Assembly (NCBI RefSeq): GCF_024519455.1
Contig: NZ_JALJRY010000004.1
Location: 372,001-436,000, forward strand
Length of the DNA stretch: 64,000 nucleotides
Reading direction: 5' to 3'
DNA from: Streptomyces sp. STR69
GTDB taxonomy: Bacteria > Actinomycetota > Actinomycetes > Streptomycetales > Streptomycetaceae
Both the position numbers and the translations under genes were made by a program. The notes beneath the pieces were generated by a model that made no database searches, was not told the DNA's origin, and was given only the letters and a program-made list of their open reading frames with translations. Of the stretch, positions 42,422-51,691 are shown in pieces. How positions within the stretch are numbered: position 1 is the stretch's first letter; each line of letters starts with the position of its first letter.

Positions 42422-43203
42422 GCTTTCACCTTTCCTGCCACGACGACCTCGACGCCCGCTTCCTCCAGGGAGGAACGGGTCACCGGGTCGACCGGGGCGT
42501 TCGTCACGACCGCGTCCAGGTCCTCGGGACCGCACACCTTCGCCATGCCCGTACCCGGGAACTTCTGCGCGTCGGCGAGCAGGACGACCTTCTCGCCGGC
42601 CTTGATCATGGCTCGCTTGACCGGCACCTCGACGACCGTGGTGTCCATCACCTGTCCGCCGGGCCGCACGCCGCTGGTGCCGAGGAAGACCCAGTCGGCG
42701 TGCAGTTGACGCAGGTTGTCCTCGGTGAGGAAGCCCACCAGGGAGCGGTACTCGCGCCGGACCATGCCGCCGAGCAGCACCAGTTCGATGCCCTCGTCGT
42801 CGGCCAGCTCCTCGTAGACGACCAGGTTGCTGGTGATCACGGTGAGCCGGCGGCCGTGCAGTTGCCGGGCGAGCCGGTAGGCGGTGGTGCCGATGTCGAG
42901 GAGGACGGACTGGCCGTCGGCCACCATGGCGGCGGCGTGCGCGGCTATCGCGTCCTTCTCGGCCACCCGAACCTCGGCGACCTCGGCGAAGGGCTGGTCG
43001 CCCTCGTCGGCCACGGCACCGCCGTGGACGCGGGTGAGCAGCCCGTCCTCCTCCAGTCTGACCAGGTCGCGCCGGATGGTGGCCGGACTCACGCCCAGTT
43101 GCTCGGAGAGGTCGGTCACAGAGGCGGGGCCACCGGAGCGAAGGGCCCGCAGGATGAGTTGGTGTCGTCGTTCTGCCAGCACGCGGTGCACACTACTCGT
43201 CAT
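42418..43203 (-). CDS. DeoR/GlpR-family sugar-responsive repressor
   Basis: 261 residues. The winged helix is SVTDLSEQLGVSPATIRRDLVRLEEDGLL. The sensor domain resembles sugar-phosphate isomerases, with LLDIGTTAYRLARQL and VFLGTSGV as ligand-loop motifs. Such repressors answer phosphorylated sugars. ATG 43203 was preferred over a TTG two codons earlier. It is the first gene of the GH4 operon and divergent from the PfkB kinase, which may make its effector. Confidence 0.9.
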   Translation of the reverse strand: MTSSVHRVLAERRHQLILRALRSGGPASVTDLSEQLGVSPATIRRDLVRLEEDGLLTRVHGGAVADEGDQPFAEVAEVRVAEKDAIAAHAAAMVADGQSVLLDIGTTAYRLARQLHGRRLTVITSNLVVYEELADDEGIELVLLGGMVRREYRSLVGFLTEDNLRQLHADWVFLGTSGVRPGGQVMDTTVVEVPVKRAMIKAGEKVVLLADAQKFPGTGMAKVCGPEDLDAVVTNAPVDPVTRSSLEEAGVEVVVAGKVKA

Positions 43204-43281
43204 CTTCAATCATTTCCATGCTCAGTTCTGCTCGGGTATTGACCAATCTCGCCGAGCAGCGCACGATTCCGGCATCGAAAA

Positions 43282-43298
43282 TGACGAGTTTTGACGAG
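43282..43298. promoter_or_regulatory. TGACGAG direct repeat before the PfkB gene
   Basis: TGACGAG at 43282-43288 and 43292-43298, exactly 10 bp apart, 12 bp before the kinase start and overlapping its ribosome site. DeoR-family proteins often bind direct repeats, and a third copy forms the start codon region of the DeoR gene itself. Candidate operator only. Confidence 0.3.
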
Positions 43299-43309
43299 AG
43301 GCGGCGCAC

Positions 43310-44329
43310 GTGGACGACGACAGGCCCGATGTGCTGCTGACCGGACTGCTCTTCTACGACCTCGTCCTCACGGGGCTGGGAAAGCCGCCGACGCCGGGCG
43401 AGGAGATCTGGACGGCCGGCATGGGATGCAGCCCCGGCGGCATCGCGAACCTCGCGGTGGCCACGGCCCGCTTCGGCCTGCGCACCTCGCTGGCCACGGT
43501 CTTCGGGGACGACTTCTACGGCGAGTACTGCCGGGACGTCCTGCGCGACCAGGAGAACATCGACCTCTCGCTCTCCCGCACCGCGGACGGCTGGCCCACC
43601 CCCGTCACCGTCTCGCTCGCGACCGGCCACGACCGGGCCCTCGTCACCCACGGCCAGGAGCCCCCGTTCTCGCAGGACGCGCTGACGGGCGACCCGCCCG
43701 AGGCGCGCACGGCGCTCGTGCACATCGAGGCCGAGCCGCGCGAGTGGATCGCCAAGGCCGCAGCGAACGGAACCCACGTCTACGCGGACGTCGGCTGGGA
43801 CCCCACCCAGGAGTGGTCCCGCGACCTCCTCGACCAGCTCGCACTGTGCCACGCCTTCCTCCCGAACGAGACCGAGGCGATGGCCTACACCCGCACCGAC
43901 AGCGCGGTGGCGGCCCTCGGCACGCTCGCGGAGCTGGTGCCGGTGGCGGTCGTCACCCGGGGCGGGGACGGGGCGGTCGCCGTCGACCAGACCACCGGGG
44001 AGTACGCGGAGGTCCCGGCCCTCGCCGTGGACGTCCTGGACGCGACCGGCGCCGGGGACGTCTTCGGGGCGAGCTTCGTCACGGCCTCCCTCGGCGGCTG
44101 GCCACTGGCCGAACGGCTGCGGTTCGCGGTCCTGGCGGCCGGGCTCTCCGTACAGCACCACGGCGGCGCCCTCGCGGCCCCCGGCTGGTACGGCGTCGAC
44201 CGCTGGTGGCGCTCCCTGACCGATCCCGACCTGAGGCAGGCCTACGGCTTCCTCGCCGACCGCCTGCCGCCGGACGTGGGCCCCCCGGTGCGCCACGCGC
44301 CCGTCACCCCGCCCGCCCGGCAGCACTGA
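43310..44329 (+). CDS. PfkB-family carbohydrate kinase
   Basis: 339 residues. The second PfkB signature DATGAGDVFGASFV with the catalytic aspartate is present, and the N-terminal substrate-binding GCSPGGIANLAVATARFG is in place. It phosphorylates a sugar or sugar derivative with ATP. GTG 43310. Position between the DeoR repressor and a sugar ABC transporter suggests it traps the imported sugar. The specific sugar is not evident. Confidence 0.88.
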   Translation: MDDDRPDVLLTGLLFYDLVLTGLGKPPTPGEEIWTAGMGCSPGGIANLAVATARFGLRTSLATVFGDDFYGEYCRDVLRDQENIDLSLSRTADGWPTPVTVSLATGHDRALVTHGQEPPFSQDALTGDPPEARTALVHIEAEPREWIAKAAANGTHVYADVGWDPTQEWSRDLLDQLALCHAFLPNETEAMAYTRTDSAVAALGTLAELVPVAVVTRGGDGAVAVDQTTGEYAEVPALAVDVLDATGAGDVFGASFVTASLGGWPLAERLRFAVLAAGLSVQHHGGALAAPGWYGVDRWWRSLTDPDLRQAYGFLADRLPPDVGPPVRHAPVTPPARQH

Positions 44330-44449
44330 CCCGCACCCGATCCACCGCCCGGTCCCAGAGCCCCACAGCACCCCCGCCCCACACCCACAGCACCACCCCC
44401 CTCAGCCCACGCCCCTCAGTACCACGCACAGGAACAACAGGAGTGACCC

Positions 44450-45727
44450 GTGGACCTATCACGCAGAGGCTTCCTCCAGGCCGCCGCGCTCACCGCGGCC
44501 GCGTCCGGCCTGACCGTCGCATGCGGCGGCTCCGGATCGGGCGGCACCAAGAACGGCAAGAACCTCACCCTGTGGTACTGGGGCGGCGCGCTCAGCGACA
44601 AGGTGGTGGCGGAGGCAAAGACCCACTTCAGCGGCGCGGTCAAGCTGACGGCCTCCTCCATCGGCGGTGACTTCAAGCAGAAGCTCACCACCACCCTCGC
44701 CGCGGGCGGCTCCTCCGTGCCCGACATCACCGGCATCAAGGGCGAGGACATCGCGTCCTTCCTGCCCAACGCCTCCCGCTTCCTCGACCTGAACGACCTG
44801 GGCTTCAAGAAGATCTCCTCGCAGTACCTGGGCTGGAAGACGAAGCTCGCCCAGACCTCCGACGGCAAGCAGATCGGTTTCCCGATCGACATCGGTCCCA
44901 CCGCGCTCTTCTACCGCGAGGACATGTTCGCCAAGGCGGGGGTGGCCACCGACCCCGACAAGGTCGCCGCCCTGGTCAAGACCTGGGACGACTACTTCGC
45001 GCTCGGCACCGAGCTGCAGAAGAAGAACCCCGGCACCTTCCTGGTCAACAACCTCGGCTCCATGTTCGACATGACCGTCGGCCAGGGCACACAGCGGTTC
45101 ATCGACAAGAACAACCACTTCATCGGCGACCAGGACCACATCCGCGCCGCTTGGACCACGTCGGTGCGCCCCTACACCCTGGGTCTCGACGCCAAGATCA
45201 ACGACAACTCCTGGAACGCCGCCGTCGGCAAGACCCTCCTCACCGAGCTCGGCGCGGCCTGGCACGCGCTGGACATCGAGCAGGCGGCCCCGCAGACCAA
45301 GGGCAAGTGGCGGGTGTGCGCGATGCCCGTCGGACCGGCCAACCAGGGCGGCTCCTACCTGGCGCTGCCCAAGCAGTGCCGGAATCCCGAAGAGGCATTC
45401 AAGATCATCAGCTGGATCCTCAGCCCGGCCAACGACGCCCGCGGGTTCACCGACGCCGCCATCTTCCCCGCCGCCCCGGCCGCGTACACGATGCCGGCCA
45501 TGACGGGCCCCGACGCCTTCTTCGGCGGACAGAAGATCATCGAGATCTTCGGACCGGCCGCCAAGGCCGTCCCGAACACCTACGAGGCCCCCGCCGACGC
45601 CGCCGTGATGGCCCCGTACAAGACGGAGCTGACCAACATCGAGGCCAAGGGCAAGAAGCCCGACGACGCCTGGAACGATGCGGTCAGCCAGGCCAAGCAG
45701 ATCGCCCGCCGCCAGGGGGTGAACTGA
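44450..45727 (+). CDS. Sugar ABC transporter substrate-binding lipoprotein
   Basis: 425 residues. The N-terminus has twin arginines (LSRRGFLQAAAL) and a lipobox-like LTVAC-GGSG, so it is probably a Tat-exported lipoprotein. The body follows the type-1 sugar-binding (SBP_bac_1) family: LTLWYWGGALSD, TTLAAGGSSVPDITGIKGED and a C-terminal AFKIISWILSPAN. GTG 44450 follows AGGAGTGACC. Two permease genes follow at one and minus four bases. Ligand unknown; context suggests an oligosaccharide. Confidence 0.92.
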   Translation: MDLSRRGFLQAAALTAAASGLTVACGGSGSGGTKNGKNLTLWYWGGALSDKVVAEAKTHFSGAVKLTASSIGGDFKQKLTTTLAAGGSSVPDITGIKGEDIASFLPNASRFLDLNDLGFKKISSQYLGWKTKLAQTSDGKQIGFPIDIGPTALFYREDMFAKAGVATDPDKVAALVKTWDDYFALGTELQKKNPGTFLVNNLGSMFDMTVGQGTQRFIDKNNHFIGDQDHIRAAWTTSVRPYTLGLDAKINDNSWNAAVGKTLLTELGAAWHALDIEQAAPQTKGKWRVCAMPVGPANQGGSYLALPKQCRNPEEAFKIISWILSPANDARGFTDAAIFPAAPAAYTMPAMTGPDAFFGGQKIIEIFGPAAKAVPNTYEAPADAAVMAPYKTELTNIEAKGKKPDDAWNDAVSQAKQIARRQGVN

Positions 45728-45728
45728 G

Positions 45729-46736
45729 GTGACTTCCCCTCCGGTCACCGGTCCCGCCGCGGTGCCCGAACACCGCGGCGGGCCGGGCCCGGCCCGGTTC
45801 CGCCCCCGGCGCGCCACGCCCGTGGGCACCGTCCGGCCGAAGCGGCGCGGCCCGCTGGCGTACTGGCGGCAGTACCTGGCGATCTCGCCCTTCTACCTGA
45901 TCTTCGCCGCGTTCTCCTTCTTCCCGGTCTTCTACTCGCTGTACCTGGCCTTCCAGCGCTGGGACGGCCTCGGCGACAAGCAGTTCGTGGGCCTGCAGCA
46001 GTTCCGGTTCCTGTGGTCGGACCCGGTCTTCTGGCTGTCGATCCGCAACACCCTGGTGATCTGGGTGCTGTCCACGGTGCCCACCCTGCTGGGCGCCCTG
46101 GTGCTGGCCACGCTGCTGCACTCGGTGCGCCGCTTCAAGGGCTTCTACCGGATCGCCCTCTACGTGCCGAACGTCACCTCGATCGTCGCCGTGGCGATCT
46201 TCTTCGGCGCGGTGTTCAGCAACAACTTCGGCCTGGTCAACGCGATCCTCGGCACGGTCGGCATCTCGCCGGTGCCGTGGCTGAGCAACCCGTGGCTGAT
46301 CAAGGTGGTCATCGCGCTGCTGATGACGTGGATGTGGACCGGTTACAACATGATCATCTACCTGGCCGGTCTCCAGGCGATCCCGACCTCCATCTACGAG
46401 GCGGCGAAGGTGGACGGCGCCGGCCCGGTCCGCACGTTCTTCCAGATCACCGTCCCGATCCTGCGGCCGATCATCCTGTTCACGGTCATCATCTCGACCA
46501 TCAACGGCCTGCAGAGCTTCAGCGAACCCCAGGTGCTGTTCGCCAGCAACGCCGCCAACGCCAACCTCGGCGGCCCCGGACAGGCCGGTCTGACCACGCT
46601 GCTGTACTTCTACCAGTCGGCCTTCCTCAACAACGACTACGGCTACGGCGCCGCCATCGTGTGGGCCTTCTTCCTGTTGATCATCGTCCTCGTCGCCGTC
46701 AACTGGCGCATCACCCAACGAGGGAGGAAACCGTGA
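45729..46736 (+). CDS. Sugar ABC transporter permease 1
   Basis: 335 residues with six membrane helices after a basic, proline-rich N-terminal 45 residues. The EAA loop is YEAAKVDGAGPVRTFFQITVP. MalF/UgpA-type fold. The GTG start is one base after the binding-protein stop. No ATPase gene is in the operon; Streptomyces commonly uses the shared ATPase MsiK for such systems. Confidence 0.93.
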   Translation: MTSPPVTGPAAVPEHRGGPGPARFRPRRATPVGTVRPKRRGPLAYWRQYLAISPFYLIFAAFSFFPVFYSLYLAFQRWDGLGDKQFVGLQQFRFLWSDPVFWLSIRNTLVIWVLSTVPTLLGALVLATLLHSVRRFKGFYRIALYVPNVTSIVAVAIFFGAVFSNNFGLVNAILGTVGISPVPWLSNPWLIKVVIALLMTWMWTGYNMIIYLAGLQAIPTSIYEAAKVDGAGPVRTFFQITVPILRPIILFTVIISTINGLQSFSEPQVLFASNAANANLGGPGQAGLTTLLYFYQSAFLNNDYGYGAAIVWAFFLLIIVLVAVNWRITQRGRKP

Positions 46737-47602
46737 CCACAGCCGATCCGACCCGGCCGGCCCCGCGCTCGAGGCGGCTGCGCCGCCCCAAGGGCCTGAC
46801 CGCGCACATCATCCTCATGGCGGCCGTCCTGCTCTCGGTCTTCCCGTTCGTGTGGACGATCGTCATGGCGACCAACACCACCCAGGACATCTACAAGAGC
46901 CCGCCGAAGTTCACCTTCGGCTCCCATCTGCTGGAGAACATCCGGCATGTGCTGAACACCATCGACTTCTTCGGGTCGATGCTCAACACGGTCGTCGTCG
47001 CGACCGTCACCACCGTCCTGGTGCTGTTCGTCGACTCGCTGGCGGCCTTCACCTTCGCCAAGTTCGACTTCCCCGGCCGCAAGGTGCTCTTCGGCACGCT
47101 GCTGCTGTTCATGATGCTGCCGTTGCAACTGGCGATCCTGCCGCAGTTCATCCTCATGTCGAACATCGGCTGGGTGGGCATGCTCAAGGCGCTGATCCCG
47201 CCCGCCCTGGCCAACGCCTTCGGCATCTTCTGGCTGCGCCAGTACATCGAGAACGGCGTGCCCGACGAACTCCTCGATGCCGCGCGCATCGACGGCGCCG
47301 GGTTCTTCCGCCAGTACTGGAACATCGCGCTGCCGATGATCAGGCCCGCGCTGTCCTTCCTCGCGATCTACGCCTTCGTCGGCGCCTGGAACGACTACGT
47401 CTGGCCGCTCATCGTGCTCACCAACCCGGACCACGTGACCCTCCAGGTGGAGCTGGCCCAGCTGAACGTCGGCCACACCACCGACTACAGCATGGTCATG
47501 GCCGGGGTGCTGATGGCGTCGCTCCCGCTGGTGCTGGTCTTCGCCGTCTTCGCCCGCGGCTTCATCGCGGGCGCCACTGAGGGCGCGGTGCAGGGCACCT
47601 GA
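46733..47602 (+). CDS. Sugar ABC transporter permease 2
   Basis: 289 residues, six helices, MalG/UgpE-type, with the EAA loop LDAARIDGAGFFRQYWNIALP. The GTG overlaps the previous stop (GTGA). It completes the import channel. A strong hairpin directly after the stop ends this transcript. The frame is open far upstream, but only this start gives the normal N-terminus. Confidence 0.93.
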   Translation: MTTADPTRPAPRSRRLRRPKGLTAHIILMAAVLLSVFPFVWTIVMATNTTQDIYKSPPKFTFGSHLLENIRHVLNTIDFFGSMLNTVVVATVTTVLVLFVDSLAAFTFAKFDFPGRKVLFGTLLLFMMLPLQLAILPQFILMSNIGWVGMLKALIPPALANAFGIFWLRQYIENGVPDELLDAARIDGAGFFRQYWNIALPMIRPALSFLAIYAFVGAWNDYVWPLIVLTNPDHVTLQVELAQLNVGHTTDYSMVMAGVLMASLPLVLVFAVFARGFIAGATEGAVQGT

Positions 47603-47603
47603 C

Positions 47604-47630
47604 CCGCGCGGGCCGCCCCGGCCCGCGCGG
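47604..47630. terminator. Terminator after the sugar transporter operon
   Basis: CCGCGCGGGCC (47604-47614) and GGCCCGCGCGG (47620-47630), 11-bp perfect stem with a 5-base loop, one base past the permease stop. It separates the transporter from the phosphodiesterase/beta-galactosidase pair. Confidence 0.8.
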
Positions 47631-47672
47631 TACGCACAGACAGCGGTAAGCGCAGGACAGAGGAGGGATCCG

Positions 47673-48674
47673 GTGACGGACACGGACGCCGAGCGGACGC
47701 GGGCGGCGGAGAGCCAGGGGTCCGCCGGCCGGGGCGGCACCCCGCGCGGCAAGGTGCTCGTGGTGGGCATGGACGGACTGCGCCACGACCGGCTGGTCCG
47801 CTCCGCGGCCCACGCCCCCGTCCTGCACGGCCTGCTGGCCGGGGGCGCCCACGGCACCAGCCTGCTGCCGTACGGCGAGGCCGACGGCCAGGCCGAGGGC
47901 GGACCGTGGACGAGCATGGCCTACACCGACTCCGGGCCCGGCTGGTCCAGCGTGCTGACCGGGGTGTGGCCCGACCGGCATGGGGTCACCGGCAACGACT
48001 TCGCGGGCGCCGACTACGCCCGCCACCCCGACTTCCTCAGCCGCGCGGCCCTCGCCCGCCCCGGTCTGCGCACCGCCGCCGCAGTGTCCTGGCCGGAGCT
48101 GGTCCACCGCGGTGTCCTCGGCCCCGCCATCGGGCGGCGGGTGCACCACGACGGCGAGAGCGACGGCTACGCGACCGCGGACGACCTCGTCGCCCGCACC
48201 GCCCTGCGCTGGCTCACCGAGGACGACCCCGACCTGGTGTTCGTGTACTTCGGCGCCACCGACGAGGCCGGTCACGCCACGGGTCCCCTCTCCGCCGCCT
48301 ACGACCACGCTCTTCTCGCCCAGGACACCCATCTGGGGCGGCTGCTCGCGGCGCTCGACGCACGGCCCTCCGGCGAGCGGTGGACCGTGCTGGTCACCAC
48401 CGACCACGGGCACCTCGACACGGGCGGCCACGGCGGCGACACCCGCGCCGAGCGCGAGGTGTTCGTCGTCCTCGCCGAGCCCGGCACGCTCGCCGGCACC
48501 CGGCTCGACTCGCCCCGGCTCGTCGACATCGCCCCCACCGTCCTGGACCGGCTCGGCATCCCCGTCGACCCGGACTGGGGCCTGGCCGGACGGGTCCTGC
48601 CCGGACCCGTCATGCCACCCCCGCCCCCCGTCATGCCGCGCACACCGACCGACAAGGGAGCCATCCGCCGATGA
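47673..48674 (+). CDS. NPP-type phosphodiesterase/nucleotide pyrophosphatase (alkaline phosphatase superfamily)
   Basis: 333 residues. Metal and nucleophile motifs follow the NPP pattern: VVGMDGLRHD, the nucleophile region GPGWSSVLTGVWPDRHG (Ser where many family members have Thr), YFGATDEAGHATG and TTDHGHLDTGGHGG. No signal peptide, so cytoplasmic. It hydrolyses phosphodiesters or pyrophosphates. The stop overlaps the beta-galactosidase ATG, so the two are made together and probably act on one substrate (inference). The last 25 residues are proline-rich. Confidence 0.85.
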   Translation: MTDTDAERTRAAESQGSAGRGGTPRGKVLVVGMDGLRHDRLVRSAAHAPVLHGLLAGGAHGTSLLPYGEADGQAEGGPWTSMAYTDSGPGWSSVLTGVWPDRHGVTGNDFAGADYARHPDFLSRAALARPGLRTAAAVSWPELVHRGVLGPAIGRRVHHDGESDGYATADDLVARTALRWLTEDDPDLVFVYFGATDEAGHATGPLSAAYDHALLAQDTHLGRLLAALDARPSGERWTVLVTTDHGHLDTGGHGGDTRAEREVFVVLAEPGTLAGTRLDSPRLVDIAPTVLDRLGIPVDPDWGLAGRVLPGPVMPPPPPVMPRTPTDKGAIRR

Positions 48675-51622
48675 ACGATCCGTCGATCCACGGGCTCCGG
48701 CCCGCCGATCCCCTGATCGCCCTCCGCCCCTGGGAGGCACCCGAGCTGACCTCCTGGGCACGGCTCCCCATGAACGCCGTCGACCGGCGCACCGGAGCAC
48801 TCCCTCTCGACGGGGACTGGCGCTTCCAGTTGCTGCCGGCACCCGACGCCACGCTCGCGGACACCTGGTCGTCCGCATACGTGCCGGGCGTATGGACCAT
48901 GCAGGACACGGACGACCTTCCGCAGTACACGAACGTCCGTATGCCGTATGCAGAATTCCCTCCACTGTCGCCCGCCGACAATCCGACGGGCGTCTACGAG
49001 CGTGAGATCGACATCCCCGCCGAGTGGGCCGGCCGGCGCATCGTGCTCCAGGTCGGGGCCGCCGAGAGCGTGCTGCTCGTGCACGTCGACGGGCGGCCCG
49101 TCGGCGTCTCCAAGGATTCCCACCTCGCCGCCGAGTTCGACCTCTCGGCGGTCGTACGTCCCGGCGAGCGGGCCACCGTACGGCTGACCGTGGTCAAGTG
49201 GTCGGACGCCTCGCACATCGAGGACCAGGACCAGTGGTGGCACGGGGGCATCACGCGGTCGGTGCTGCTGTACGCGACCGACCCGCTGTATCTCGCGGAC
49301 CTGACCGTGCGGGCGCGCCACGACGGGGAGCTGCAGGTCGACTGCCAGGTGCGGGACGCGGGCGGCGCGCTGCCGGCCGGGTGGTGGATCAGCGGTGACC
49401 TGGAGGGCCAACTCCTGGCCCAGGAAGCGGAGTTCGACCGTTTCAACACGGAGGACGACCGGGTCTCCGACTTCCTCGGCGAGGCCCGGATCACGGCCAC
49501 CGTCCCCGAGGTGCGCACCTGGAACGCCGAGACGCCCGAGCTGTACGGACTGACGGTCAGGCTGCACCGGGCCGACGGAACGGTCGCCGACACCTCGTAC
49601 CGGCGCATCGGTTTCCGTGACGTCGAGATCGTCGGGCGGGACCTGCTCGTCAACGGCGAGCGGGTGTTCGTCCGGGGCGTCAACCGGCACGACTTCCATC
49701 CGCTGACCGGCCGGACGGTGTCGTACGACGAGATGCGCGCGGATCTGGTGCTGCTCAAGCGGTTCGGGTTCAACGCGGTCCGCACCTCGCACTACCCGAA
49801 CGACCCGGCGTTCTACGACCTCGCCGACGAGCTGGGTCTGTATGTCGTCGACGAGGCGGACATCGAGTCGCACGACCACGCGCACGAGATCGCCGACGAC
49901 CCGCGCTATCTGAACGCCTTCGTGGACCGCGTCTCGCGGATGGTGCTGCGCGACAAGAACCACCCGTCGGTCATCGTCTGGTCGCTCGGCAACGAGTCCG
50001 ACTACGGCGCCAACCACGACGCGGCGGCCGGCTGGGTCCGCCGGCACGATCCCACCAGACCGATCCAGTACGAGGGCGCCGCCAAGCGTGGCTGGGCCGA
50101 TCCGGATCTGGCCTCCGACATCGCGTGCCCGATGTACGCGCCGCTGGAGGACTGTGTCGCGCACGCGCTGTCCGGTGAGCAGACCAAGCCGTTGATCCAG
50201 TGCGAGTACTCGCACGCGATGGGCAACAGCAACGGGACCCTCGCGGACCACTGGGCTGCCATCGAGTCAACCCCGGGTCTTCAGGGCGGCTTCATCTGGG
50301 AGTTCTGGGACCACGGAATCCTGCAGCGTGTGAACGACGGAAGACCCACCGGCCGCGCGGGCGCCGGACTGTATGACAACGGTGTCGCCGCGCCCGGTAA
50401 CCGCTGGGCGTACGGCGGTGACTTCGGCGAGGCGATCCACGACGGCGCGTTCATCGCGGACGGCGTGGTGTTTCCCGACCGCACGCCCAAGCCGGTGATG
50501 TTCGAGCACCGGGAGATCGCGGCGCCGGTGCGCATCGAGTGCTTCCGGCACGAGGGCATCGTCCTCGGCAACCACCAGCACTTCCGGGGCCTCGAATGGC
50601 TCGCCGGGACGTGGGAGCTGGCGCTCGCGGACGGCCGTACGCTGACCGCTCCGGCCCAGCTGCCCGCCCTGTGCCCTGGCGAGACGACGGCCGTACCGCT
50701 GCCGTTCGAACTGCCTGAGGACGGCGGCGAGGCCTGGCTGACGCTGCGGGTGACCACGGCCGAGGACCAGGTGTGGGCGCCGCGCGGCACTGAGGTGTGC
50801 ACGCCCCAGGTACGGCTGCGGGCGGCAACGCCCGTGGCGCCACCGGTGGTTGGCGGCAGCGGTGTCGAGGTCGACGGGGAGGGTCTGCTGCTCCACCCGC
50901 TGCTGACGGTCGCGCCGACCCTGTCCCTGTGGCGGGCGCCCACCGACAACGACGAGTTGGGCGGCATGGCGCTGCGCTGGCGGACCTGGGGGCTCGACTC
51001 ACTGGTCCGCAAGGTCGTTTCGGTACGGCGTGACGGCGAGCGCGTGACGGCGGTCGCCGAGTACGCCGGGGCGGTCGGTGTGGTCCGGCACTGTCAGGTG
51101 TTCACGCCGGTGGAGGGCGGGGTCCGGGTCGAGGAGTCGGCCGAGCTGCCCGAGGAGTTCGTCGACGTGGCCCGGGTGGGCACCGTGTTCGAGACGGTGC
51201 CGGGTCTGGATCTGCTGGAGTGGTTCGGCCGGGGTCCCTGGGAGTCGTACCCCGACCGCTGCACGGGCGCGCCCGTGGGCCATCACTCGGTCCCCGTCGA
51301 CGAGTTGTTCACCCCGTATCTGCGCCCGCAGGAGAGCGGTGGCCGGCACGGGGTACGGCGGTTCACGCTGTCGGCACCGGACGCCACCGGTCTCACGGTC
51401 GACCTCGACGAGCCCCGCCAGGTCTCGGTGACCCGCCACCGCGCCGAGGACCTGACCGCCGTACGGCATCACGACGAGCTGGTGCCGCGCACGTCCTGCG
51501 TGGTGCAACTCGACGCGGCACACCGGGGGTTGGGCACGGCTTCGTGCGGCCCCGACACCACACCGCAGTATCTCGTCGCACCGGGTGTCCATCGCTGGAG
51601 CTGGACCCTGCGCGTTCTCTGA
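48671..51622 (+). CDS. GH2 beta-galactosidase (LacZ-type), cytoplasmic
   Basis: 983 residues. All five LacZ-type domains are present: the N-terminal sugar-binding jelly roll (YEREIDIPAEW), the immunoglobulin-like domain, the barrel with acid/base E442 in WSLGNESDYG and nucleophile E512 in LIQCEYSHAMGNSNG, and the C-terminal Bgal_small domain starting near APTDNDELGG. No signal peptide. It hydrolyses beta-galactosides taken up by the adjacent ABC transporter. ATG 48671 is coupled to the phosphodiesterase stop; earlier in-frame codons lie within that gene. Confidence 0.95.
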   Translation: MNDPSIHGLRPADPLIALRPWEAPELTSWARLPMNAVDRRTGALPLDGDWRFQLLPAPDATLADTWSSAYVPGVWTMQDTDDLPQYTNVRMPYAEFPPLSPADNPTGVYEREIDIPAEWAGRRIVLQVGAAESVLLVHVDGRPVGVSKDSHLAAEFDLSAVVRPGERATVRLTVVKWSDASHIEDQDQWWHGGITRSVLLYATDPLYLADLTVRARHDGELQVDCQVRDAGGALPAGWWISGDLEGQLLAQEAEFDRFNTEDDRVSDFLGEARITATVPEVRTWNAETPELYGLTVRLHRADGTVADTSYRRIGFRDVEIVGRDLLVNGERVFVRGVNRHDFHPLTGRTVSYDEMRADLVLLKRFGFNAVRTSHYPNDPAFYDLADELGLYVVDEADIESHDHAHEIADDPRYLNAFVDRVSRMVLRDKNHPSVIVWSLGNESDYGANHDAAAGWVRRHDPTRPIQYEGAAKRGWADPDLASDIACPMYAPLEDCVAHALSGEQTKPLIQCEYSHAMGNSNGTLADHWAAIESTPGLQGGFIWEFWDHGILQRVNDGRPTGRAGAGLYDNGVAAPGNRWAYGGDFGEAIHDGAFIADGVVFPDRTPKPVMFEHREIAAPVRIECFRHEGIVLGNHQHFRGLEWLAGTWELALADGRTLTAPAQLPALCPGETTAVPLPFELPEDGGEAWLTLRVTTAEDQVWAPRGTEVCTPQVRLRAATPVAPPVVGGSGVEVDGEGLLLHPLLTVAPTLSLWRAPTDNDELGGMALRWRTWGLDSLVRKVVSVRRDGERVTAVAEYAGAVGVVRHCQVFTPVEGGVRVEESAELPEEFVDVARVGTVFETVPGLDLLEWFGRGPWESYPDRCTGAPVGHHSVPVDELFTPYLRPQESGGRHGVRRFTLSAPDATGLTVDLDEPRQVSVTRHRAEDLTAVRHHDELVPRTSCVVQLDAAHRGLGTASCGPDTTPQYLVAPGVHRWSWTLRVL

Positions 51623-51691
51623 ACCCACCGGTTCGGAACTTCCCGGCTTTGAACTCCCCAGCTTTCACGAGCACTTACCCACGGAGCACAC

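Noticed and set aside
44330..44449. Repeated CCCCAC/CCCCTCAG motifs before the sugar-binding protein gene
   Set aside because: Irregular C-rich low complexity without constant period or symmetry.
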